In this document: positions 11,182 to 19,428 of the stretch, piece after piece | How positions within the stretch are numbered: the stretch's first letter is position 1 | Layout of the letters: every line of letters begins with the position of its first letter | Source of the DNA: Typhlomys cinereus | Taxonomy: Eukaryota; Chordata; Mammalia; Rodentia; Platacanthomyidae | Assembly (NCBI GenBank): GCA_023101885.1 | Contig: JALPQD010000232.1 | Location: 276,618-340,617, forward strand | Reading direction: 5' to 3' | DNA: 64,000 bases | The notes under the pieces: generated by a model | What the model saw: the letters and a program-made list of their open reading frames with translations, nothing else | The model's database searches: none | Told to the model about the DNA's origin: nothing | Translations under genes and position numbers: made by a program

Positions 11182-11830
11182 TTTTGTTTTATCTCTATGT
11201 CCTTCTTTTTGTTTTTGTGTGTTTTTGGCTGAATTGAATTAGACAATACTATTACACTTGAGCAGTTATTGCTAGAGTTTGCCTTGGACTTGGGGATGCC
11301 TGTCTGGTGTTGGTGTTATTGGACTGTTAGTAAATTAATTAAGGCAGGTCTAGTAGATGGAGATTGAAGATTAGTATGGTAGGGAACTTTTTAGGTTTAC
11401 TTCCTTGGTGACATGTGAGGGTGAATGGTATAGTCCCTGAAGTTGTATGGGTTTTTTGGGTGGCTATATGGAATGTTAAACTACAGTGACTAATAATTGA
11501 GAGGAATAAGATGGTAAAAAGAGTTTACTTTTCTTAGAGCTGGATGTGAAGATTCTCTCCCGTATGATGGGATGATTTTAGAGGACCTCAGATGAATGGT
11601 GTTTGGTCACCTAACCCTTTGCTTGGGTTTTCTCTGGACTCTGTTGAAGTCTGAGGAGCAGGAAGTCTGCCAGGAGACTGGGGCAGAAAGAGAGAGTGGC
11701 TAGTGGGGCGCACAGATGACTTGGGGTCTGGGGCATGGTCTAGGAGGCTTACCTGAGGAGCAGGAGTCTGCCCTGGTCCCGCCCAAGGCAGAAAGTCTAG
11801 CTGGTGTTTTCAATCCTTTATCATAGAAGA

Positions 11831-12269
11831 GTAAAGTCTTTGGGGACTATGGCCCACTCATTAATAAACGTTGCCCAATAAAAGATACATCTTTCTATTT
11901 GGGCAGCTGTGATAAAGTGCAATTCTCAGTGTGTTTGGGGCTATTATTCACCACACCTCACAACTGCCTTACTTTAAAAAAAAATTATGTTAAGCTTACT
12001 TGTTTATCGTGGGCGTGGAACGTGCATGAACATATCACTGTGTGCATGTATAGGCCAGAGTAAGGCAGGATTAGAGCAGCTATGCTGGTTTGGGTCTCTA
12101 AGGTCTTTGAAGGTCTTTGGAATTCCTGAAGGCCATCCCCCACTGCTGGGTTCACCCTTAAGGAACATCCCTGTTGAGGAACTGACTCCAATCCTCCCAG
12201 AGATAAGATAGCTAACTTCACTATGAAAGGATTATAGAGCTGAGCTCTCCATATCCAGCAAACAACTTA
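11831..12269. other. Unassigned spacer between L1-C and an LTR
   Basis: Mixed-composition sequence with no gene signal. 11990-12060 has a loose resemblance to SINE 3' parts ('tgtgcatgtataggccagag'), too short to classify. Confidence 0.4.
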
Positions 12270-12731
12270 TGTCTAACCCCAGGTGGGCCCAGAAGTAAGT
12301 GGGTTGGGCCCGGATGGGAGCTAACCAATGAGAAAAAGCCACTTTCCCGTGCTTGCCTTAGTGTACAAACATTCCCAACCCTAGCAGCTATCTTTGGTGC
12401 CCTAGCCCCTCATGGTACTCGGGGTGTCATGAGTTCTTTTCCAGCTACTTGTTTCTCATGGATTCCATGCCTGGGGTCCATGAGTTCTCCCAGGTGCTTG
12501 CCCCTCATGGCTCTTGCCATGAATCGGTTTCTAGCTGCCTGCCTCTCACAGGGTCCATGAGTTCTCCAGGGCACCCTAGCCCTTCATGGCACTCCATGTC
12601 TGGAATCCATAAGTTCCATCCTTCCTCTGCTCTAATAAACTCTACCTTAATCCTCTACACATGTTCTGGTTTCAATTTTCAGCTCCAGAACACCAGAACT
12701 CTGTAATATTGGGACAGTCGATCCAATAACA
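12270..12731 (+). mobile_element. LTR of an endogenous retrovirus-like element (class II-like), 5' LTR remnant
   Basis: The segment ends in CA at 12730-12731, is followed by TT and a primer-binding-site-like sequence, and contains a polyadenylation signal ('ctaataaact' at about 12633). A TG at 12270 gives a 462-bp LTR, but that 5' boundary is a guess. 'catgagttct' and variants recur at about 12428, 12478 and 12551 (and 'cataagttcc' near 12608), suggesting internal repeats in the U3 region. No coding sequence follows; about 45 bp after the primer site a SINE begins. Confidence 0.7.
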
Positions 12732-12733
12732 TT

Positions 12734-12751
12734 TGGCCCCTGAACAGGGAA
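12734..12751 (+). promoter_or_regulatory. Retroviral primer binding site, tRNA-Lys3-like
   Basis: The 18 bases from TGG at 12734 match the canonical tRNA-Lys3 primer site at 15 positions (differences at positions 5, 8 and 18). The CA-TT-TGG arrangement at the LTR edge is the standard retroviral layout. This supports a class II (ERVK-like) assignment. Confidence 0.65.
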
Positions 12752-12794
12752 CCTATAACATTTGGTGAGACTGTTCCCACAACAAGAGGACAAC

Positions 12795-12900
12795 TTGTGG
12801 AGTTGGTTCTCTTCTTCAATGATGTAAGTTCTGGGGATTAAACTTGGGTTGTTAGGCTTGGTGGCAAGTGGGTGTGCCTGCCCAGCCATCTTACTGGCCC
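12795..12900 (-). mobile_element. B4-like SINE
   Basis: The complement reads 'gggccagtaagatggctg' then 'cttgccaccaagcctaacaa' and 'tttaatccccag', the pattern of rodent B4 elements. About 105 bp, diverged, no TSD found. Confidence 0.7.
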
Positions 12901-13503
12901 ACAGTTGCCTTCTTTATCAGAACCATGAGCTTGAAAGTGCTTTTCAGGGTTTATCCATTGCCTTTTCCTTGTAGGCAGGCATTGTTTCTGAGAAATGCCA
13001 AAGAAGTCTGTGTCTAGGTGTGTATGTGCTGAGTGATGGTGATAGAATAGAGAGACAATACTATGATATACTAACAAATCCAACTTAAAATGTTATTTCT
13101 GGTGTTTCATTCACTCGGATTTCTAAATCTTTGTTGTCCCAGTGACTGGAATTCTCTCTGAAAACATTCTTGGTAATAAACTTTTATCTGCAAGTTTTCT
13201 TTTTTTAGAGAGAGAAAAAGTCCATTTGCACAGGCTGTAATCTGTCAGTTCCTTTTCTTTTGCCTCATGCAAGTTCTTTTGCTTTTCTAAAATTAATTTT
13301 AATCAAAATATCCTTAAATGTCTACTCTGTGACACAGACCATACTTGGCAAAGCAGCTAGTCATTATACTGACTTCTAAGATCTTTTAAGAGAGGTGGAC
13401 ACAGTAAGTAACTCCAATACAGGTCAGACCATTCGAACTATTAAGAAAAAAAGTATTAATGGTTGAATTAGGAATAGACCTACCCAGGAAAGTTTAAAGA
13501 CAT
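12901..13503. other. Non-repetitive-looking spacer
   Basis: AT-rich sequence with a short 'agagagagaaaaag' run near 13208. No open frame of note and no recognisable repeat. Confidence 0.5.
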
Positions 13504-13514
13504 TTTCATCTCTT

Positions 13515-13524
13515 TGCAATAGAT

Positions 13525-13569
<45 letters not shown>

Positions 13570-13741
13570 CCAGGTCCTAGTGGGTGGAGTCTATGAAATA
13601 TCAGAGCAAAGCAAAAAGGAATGGAAGCAAAGGATGATTCCTGAAATCACCCTTGGTCATCTACAGGGACATATAGTGCCCTCTGACACATATATGCACA
13701 TGCACCCACACACACACACACCACACAAGTAAATAAATATA
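13515..13741 (+). mobile_element. 5'-truncated B2-like SINE (older 'B' type) with a GATA array at its 5' end
   Basis: 13570-13741 matches the 3' half of the older SINE type ('gattcctgaaatcacccttg', 'cacagtgccctctga'-like part, CA run, 'aaataaata' tail). A direct repeat 'tttcatctctt' lies at 13504-13514 and 13742-13752, so the GATA array at 13524-13569 falls between the TSDs. Confidence 0.75.
13524..13569 (+). repeat. (GATA)n microsatellite
   Basis: About eleven uninterrupted GATA units, preceded by 'agat'. It lies inside the apparent TSDs of the truncated SINE. Confidence 0.95.
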
Positions 13742-13841
13742 TTTCATCTCTTAAAATTGTCTCTCTTTCCTTGGAAATAACAAACTGGTAACTCCTCCAA
13801 CCAAATTATCCTTTATGAATTTGATGTTTTACTCATCAATT

Positions 13842-13953
13842 CTCTCTCTTTCTCTCTCTCTCCCTCTCACTCTTTCCCCAATCAAGCAAAAGAGCACTAC
13901 AGACTCTCTGTCTCTGTCTCTCTGTCTCTCTCTCTGTCTCTCTCTCTCCCTCC
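13842..13953 (+). repeat. TC-rich microsatellite with a duplicated interior
   Basis: Two CT/CTGT blocks separated by unique sequence. The phrase 'atcaagcaaaag' occurs after each block (about 13881 and 13954), indicating a local duplication of roughly 73 bp. Confidence 0.8.
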
Positions 13954-13965
13954 ATCAAGCAAAAG

Positions 13966-14555
13966 GACACTGCACATTACCTTCTCCCCTTGTCTCAAAT
14001 GCATGTCAAGCTCTCATTATCCCAACTGTTATTTGAGCAGCTTCAGCACTGTTAGCCCCTGAGCTTGTGTGAAGCTTTGGGCTGGATGTTTTTGATGTTG
14101 TGAAGGCTAAAAACAAACCAGTTCTAATCACATATCTACCGCTTGCCTGGAGGAATTGAAAAGAACGCAAACTAACCTCTGGAAGTCACTGGAACATGCT
14201 ACCACATGAATGTGAGCATTTGAGTACCCTTGGGTTGCCTTTCAGTGATGGCAGTGCCCACATGGGCCATGTGCCAGTGCTTGGTATGTGGTATGCACTC
14301 AAGATTCCACGGTGTCAGAGATACTTCCTTCTTTGAGTGTGAGCCAGAGTGGCCCCAATGTCTCTACAAGGTAAACATGAAGTCTTTCCCCACGCTGGAG
14401 AGCTCGCCCCTGTGTTTGTCGTGTGTCTGCCACCCTTGTCTGTAGTTCACATACGTCCAATTTTATCAAAGCTAACAGGCTGCCTGCCAACAGCATCCCG
14501 TGGCTCTTGTGTCACAGGGTTTCTTCTGGAATACAATTCTTCATCTGCTTTATTC
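13966..14555. other. Spacer without recognisable repeats
   Basis: Balanced base composition and a few short chance open frames. No splice-bounded coding segment or known motif is evident. Confidence 0.45.
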
Positions 14556-14873
14556 TCTTTTGTGTGTGTGTGTGTGCGTGTGTGTGTGTGTGTGTGTGTG
14601 CGCGCACGTGCGCACATGCTCACGCACACGCACTTACCTGGTGCTGGATTTCGCAGGCTCTGTCCAGGGCTGGACCCTTGAGCGTGTGCCTGTGAAAGCC
14701 CAAGAGTGACAGTTGGATTGCTCTATCACCTTGCTGCTTTGCTGTGGGGTTTCCCAGGTTCCTTCTTCCAGTGCCAGAAGTACAGCCTGCAGTCATATCC
14801 TTTTACCTGGGGGCTGGGGATCTGAACTCAGATCTCTATACTTGCTAGGATGAATCATCTCCCCAGCCCCTCC
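14556..14873 (-). mobile_element. Diverged B2-like SINE
   Basis: The complement starts near 14873 with a 'ggggctggggagatgattca'-like head, followed by 'gatctgagttcagatcc' and, at the far end, a GT/GC-rich run at 14562-14612. Clearly the same superfamily as the younger copies, but aged; no TSD found. Confidence 0.75.
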
Positions 14874-15669
14874 CTCTTCTTTGGGACTTTGTTTTGTCTT
14901 CACTCTTGTGATGCACCAGTCATCAAAGATTGAGACGACTCCCCATTTCTCCTTTCTGGGGTAACCTTGATGTTTCATCTGATCAGCACATCACCACCCC
15001 CAGGAAAGTGGTGGGCCTTGCTTCTGTGGAGATATGGTGGTACTGAGAAGTCAGGGGGACACTGGTATTGATTTGAATCTTTTTACTCCTTTCTGCCTGT
15101 GTCACTCTGCTCTTTCCAGCCAAACCAAACCAAACCAAACCAAACCAAACAACCTTAGAGCATGAATAGCTTCAAATAAACAAAACTGGACATTGTTATT
15201 TGCAGAATGCTTTCTACAGAATGTAAGCAGCAGTCTGCTCATATCTATACACTGCATTCACACACAACTCGTCTTCCATCTCTCTTCTCCTAGGCTTGCA
15301 AAGGCAGTGGCTTCTTTCTCATCCTGACCTACTATGTGCTCATGAAAAGGAGTCTCCAGAGCTTCCTTTCGCTTTCTTTCTGACTTGGACCTGGGCACCA
15401 GCAGAGAGCACATGTGTGGAGTCTGCTCTTGCCTGTGACTGCTGAAGAGGAAGTTCTGCTTCGCGCGTAAAGCATGTGGCTTTTCTCACTCTTTGAAAGG
15501 AGGTTTGGTAGAAAAGCAAGTTCCTCGTAATGTACCAAAAAGTAAGCGTGAGCCCCGTCAAGCTTTACAAACATATTATAGCAGCTTAGCAGCTTCCTTG
15601 TAAAAGTACCAAACTATGTATTTTTTTAAAAAGTAGGAAACCCTGCGTTGAATCCAAAGTTCCCTGAGT
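14874..15669. other. Spacer with a (CAAAC)n pentamer run
   Basis: 15121-15150 is six near-perfect CAAAC units. The rest appears single-copy; the short open frames on the minus strand (15332-15574) have no recognisable motif. Confidence 0.5.
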
Positions 15670-16093
15670 TCAGAATTAGGCATCTACAGGGACACTGGAG
15701 ACAGTGAACCAGTCAGGCAGATATTTTCACAAGACCTGCATGGTAACGGTCCTGTCAACATCTCACCACGGAAGGGGAAAGGTCTCAAGAAGTTCCGCAC
15801 CTCCCTGAGAGACTGATGAGGACTCGAGCTGATGAGGACGACAGGGAAGATGTTTTCCTCAATGGTACCCACTGATCCAGGATGCTTGCTGGAGCATGAA
15901 GGACATCAGGCATGTCATCGAAGGCAGACTAGATGAAACACAGTGGGCCACACAAATGAAAAGACTTGAAAATAGGAGGGAGTCTGGCAAGGGAGATGAA
16001 GGGTTATAAGAGGAAAAGTAAGGATAATGGGGTTGGAGATTAAGGGGGAAATATAAATTCACTACATCTGTGTATGCAACACTAAAAAAAAAA
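15670..16093 (+). mobile_element. Old rodent L1 3'UTR fragment
   Basis: Shares an ordered series of blocks with 56230-56640 ('cctgtcaacatctcaccac', 'ttttcctcaatggt', 'atgatccag'-like, 'acagtgggcc', 'aattcactacat') and ends in an A-run at 16084-16093. The order and the A-tail suit an Lx-type L1 3' end. It is unlike the 3'UTRs of the young L1s here. Confidence 0.6.
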
Positions 16094-16114
16094 CTTTTAG
16101 AAAGATAACCAAGA

Positions 16115-16247
16115 GGGGAGAGGCAAAATAGCTCAGTGGATAAGGCACCTGCCTGTAAACCTGGTGACCTGAGTTCAATCCCCAGAAACCCACATGGTAT
16201 GTGTATGTACCTCGCCCCTTCAAATGAATAAATAAAGTACTTTAAAA
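16115..16247 (+). mobile_element. Short B2-like SINE with TSD
   Basis: Head 'gggagaggcaaaatagctca', B-box-like 'gagttcaatcc', short body, 'aaataaagta' tail. TSD 'aaagataaccaaga' at 16101-16114 and 16248-16261. Only 133 bp, a distinct short subfamily lacking the long body of the other copies. Confidence 0.85.
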
Positions 16248-16340
16248 AAAGATAACCAAGAAATGAACATTTTTTTTCCAGAAGGTAAGGGACTACTTAG
16301 GGATCTAAGGTAAGAGACAGCATTCCAATATGAAACATTT

Positions 16341-16656
16341 TTTTATTTTTTTTAATTTTTTTTTAAATTTTTTATTATTATTTATTCAACTGTGTGCATG
16401 TGCGTGTGTATGTGCGCGCGCGCGTGTGTGTGTCTGTGTATGTGTAGAACCACGGACGAATTTGCAAACCACCATGGACGCCTCCACCTCCTTCTTGTTT
16501 ACTCTGCCCCGGGATTCACAAGCTCCGCCCTACCAGGACCAGAAGCGCAGGCCGCCCCCGCTTCCGCCTGGCGTCTATACGTGGGATCTGGGATCCGAAC
16601 TCAGGACCTTCCGCCTGCAAGGCAGAGGCTTAACCCCTGAGCCATCGCTCAAGCCC
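16341..16656 (-). mobile_element. B2-superfamily SINE, young 'A' type, with TSD
   Basis: Full length, head at 16656 and T-rich complement of the tail at 16341. TSD 'ccaatatgaaacattt' at 16325-16340 and 16657-16672. The antisense open frame across it is a shadow of the SINE body. Confidence 0.93.
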
Positions 16657-16741
16657 CCAATATGAAACATTTAAAAAGGAACAAATTAAACACATTTAAT
16701 ACTTGCTAGAAAGAAAACACATTTTAAAAATACCGGCTTGG

Positions 16742-18064
16742 CAATTCTTCAAAGAAGTTGACCAAACAATCTCAAAGTTCATATGGAGGCACAAAAGACC
16801 CAGGATAGCAAAAACAATCCTGAGTAACAAAAACACAGCTGGAGGTATTACCATACCAAACCTAAGTCTATACTACAAATCCATAGTTATAAAGACAGCC
16901 TGGTACTGGCTCCAAAATAGACACACAGATCAATGGATAAGGATTGAAGACCCAGATATAAGCCCACAAAAATACAGCCATTTCGTCTTTGACAAAGGGG
17001 CCCAAAGAATCCAATGGAAAAAGAACAGCATCTTCAACAAATGGTGCTGGCAAAACTGGATCTCCACATGCAGAAGATTAAAGCTGGACCCGTACTTGTC
17101 ACCATGTACAAGACTTAATTCCAAATGGATCAAGGACCTTGATATCAGGCCAGAGACTTTAAAAACCATAGTTGAAAGGATAGGGAACTCCCTCGAGCTG
17201 ATTGGGCTAGGCCAACACTTCCTAAACAGACATCCAATGGCACAGTCACTGCTACCAACTCTCAACAGTTGGGATCTTGTGAAATTAAAGAGCTTCTGTT
17301 CAGATAAAGAGATTGTCACACGAGCTCAAAGGCAACCCACAGAATGGGAGAAAATCTTCACTAACCACATATCTGACAGAGGTCTACTGTCCAGAGTGCA
17401 CAAAGAACTTAGAAAATTAAACTCCAAGGAAAACACTGGCCCAATTAAAAAATGTGCCCTGGAACTTCAAAGAAACTTTACCAGGGATGAAATTAAAATG
17501 TCTAACAATTATCTTAAAAAATGCTCCACTTCCTTCACCATCAGGGAAATGCAAATCAAAACTTCCCTGAGATATCATCTCACCCCGGTCAGGATGGCAA
17601 AAATCCACAATACAAACAACGACAAATGCTGGAGAGGATGTGGAGAGAGGGGAACTCTCCTACATTGTTGGTGGGAATGCAGGCTCATACAGCCACTCTG
17701 GCGAGCCGTCTGGAGATTCTTAAAGAAATTAAAGATTGAAATGCCGTATGACCCTGCTATCCCACTTTTGGGAATAACCCCCCATGCAGCAGAGGTTCGC
17801 CTCGATAGCACAAGCTCGACCATGTTCATAGCAGCACTGTTTACAATAGCAAAGTCATGGAATCAACCTAAATGTCCAACAGTTGACGAGTGGATAAGGA
17901 AACTGTGTTACATCTATACAATGGAGTACTACTCAGCCATCAAAAATGATGAATTACTGGAATTTTCTGGGAAATGGATGTCATTAGAAAGAATTATATT
18001 AAGTGAAGTATCCCAAACCCAGAAAATTAAGCGCCGTATGTACTCCCTAATAGGTGGCTCCTAG
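16742..18064 (+). pseudogene. L1-D ORF2 C-terminal part, open but 5' truncated
   Basis: About 440 codons of ORF2 C-terminal domain without a stop: QFFKEVDQTISKFIWRHKRP at the truncation, then WIRIEDPDISPQ, FLNRHPMAQSLLPTL, the Cys-His cluster CWRGCGERGTLLHCWWEC (C-x3-C-x7-H-x4-C), and IHNTNNDK-type segments to RRMYSLIGGS. An upstream ATG at 16703 supplies about 13 codons of flanking DNA in frame, by chance. There is no endonuclease or RT core, so it is dead as an L1. The open frame points to recent insertion. Confidence 0.9.
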
Positions 18065-19055
18065 TACCAAACTCACCCAGCCCACATTGAGACACTCAAA
18101 AGTAAACCTATGTAACACAGTAATTGCAAGGATTATGAACAAGAGAGATGGGTTAGGAGGGCCACACCAGAAACAAGGAGAGAGGAGACCATGTTACAGC
18201 AGAGAAAATAGGCCTCCATCAAGGTCTGCAAGTAAGTAATGAGAAACCTGGTTAAGTTCACAGACGTTCTTTCCTGATCTCACCAGAAGGGGAGGGTATA
18301 TAGTCTAGCAGATAAAAAGTAATCATTTTGCAAATGGGTGATGGACCCCTCCCTCAGTGAGGTTTCCTACTCTTATTACATCTACCCTTGAATGTGCTAT
18401 TACAACAAGACTCCAGTTTAACAGCTTTTTGTCTCTGGCCAGGGGGTGACATACAGTGCCCAGCAGAATGGAGTGAAGGGAATTGCAGGAGCAGCAAAAC
18501 TGCAAAAGAAAATCAACAAACCACAATCCAGAACTTCAGAGACTCTATATCAATCACATAGAACTAGGACAGCCTAATCTCTCCCCATCCTGGAGCTCAG
18601 GGACATTTGCGGAAGAGGGGGCGGTAAGATTGTAAGAGCAAAAGGATGGGAGGAGCAACGATTTGCAAGATTCTCAACAATAGTTGGGGCCAAAGCAATC
18701 GTAATGGGACTTTGCATGCCCTGCGCAATGTCCAGCGCACTGTTGCCCTCATAAAGTCTAGCATCTGTTAAGGGCACCGAGACCCCTGGAGGCAAGGGAT
18801 TGACAGCCATAGTAGTGATCTTATGCTTAAGGGGAACAAGAGAAAGGGCTTATGGAAATGCCACTGGGTCCTTATATGTCATCGGAGAGGAGGACCCAGT
18901 GGAGAGTTAGGCGTACACAATAAAGGACTCTCTGGGAATTGGGGGGGAGGCACTGGGGGAAGGGGAGGGGGAGGAGGGGGGAGGGAGGGAACTGGTAAAA
19001 AATTTTAAAATGTATAATTAAATTTTTAATAAAAAAACATTATAAAGCAAAAAAA
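18065..19055 (+). other. L1-D 3'UTR and poly(A)
   Basis: Nearly collinear with the L1-E 3'UTR (21190-22234). Contains the 'cctggagctcagggacattt' block at about 18590 and a run of G-clusters just before the AATAAA. G-rich purine tracts before the tail are characteristic of L1 3'UTRs. Confidence 0.9.
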
Positions 19056-19277
19056 AAAAATACCGGCTTGGAAGTTAAAATTTCTCTAGTATTAGTATAC
19101 AATCCTTTTGATCTATCAACTGTGAAGAAAGCAAGCCTTTTCTCTCTCAATACCTCACTCATAGCAGGTGTTTGGGTTACTTTATTAGGGTTAGACACAT
19201 TTTAAGAGAATCAAGCAGATAGGCTCTGTTTCAGGGGAATAAGAGTCCTGTGGAGTTCTGTTAAAAGCTTCTTTGTG

Positions 19278-19378
19278 TATACATGTCCACCAAACCAGGC
19301 CTTCAAAAAATGCTAGAAATGATACTCAAGCTTGAAGAAAAACACAGGCATATCCAGGAGAACAGAAGGCAAGTATAA
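19278..19378 (+). pseudogene. L1-E ORF1 C-terminal tail
   Basis: About 33 codons matching the ORF1 C-terminus (TKPGLQKMLEMILKLEEKH, then RHIQENRRQV) with the stop TAA at 19376-19378. Everything upstream is lost by 5' truncation. Confidence 0.88.
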
Positions 19379-19428
19379 CACCATTAAAAGTGAAGCAATA
19401 TACTTATAAAAACTACTAAACATAATAA

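Larger units (their letters stand above)
6587..11830 (-). mobile_element. L1-C: oldest LINE-1 of the nest, host of L1-B and of a SINE
   Basis: Minus-strand L1 with a leader (about 11830-11182), ORF1 (11181 to about 9847, split by a SINE at 10126-10399) and ORF2 from 9782 down to 6587. There it breaks off in the codons for KKWASELKRNFS, where L1-B's 5' end begins. Many indels and stops make it the most decayed of the three. The 5' boundary near 11830 is soft; it is placed where leader-like sequence fades. Confidence 0.9.
16742..19055 (+). mobile_element. L1-D: 5'-truncated LINE-1 with TSD
   Basis: Begins inside ORF2 at the codons for QFFKEVDQTISKFIW and runs through the ORF2 stop (18062-18064), a 3'UTR with a G-rich purine tract (about 18940-18992), AATAAA at 19028 and poly(A). 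TSD 'aaaaataccggcttgg' at 16726-16741 and about 19056-19071, 16 nt. The filled site has the TTTT/AA consensus expected for L1 endonuclease nicking. Confidence 0.95.

Noticed and set aside
11985..12221. Overlapping 74-78 codon frames on both strands just before the LTR
   Set aside because: No motif, no conserved context; short and compatible with chance.
14349..14709. Overlapping frames rich in Cys-Val or Thr-His
   Set aside because: Translations of the GT/CA microsatellite of a SINE.
15121..15150. CAAAC repeats considered as telomere-like sequence
   Set aside because: The unit does not match the vertebrate telomere hexamer; a plain pentamer microsatellite.
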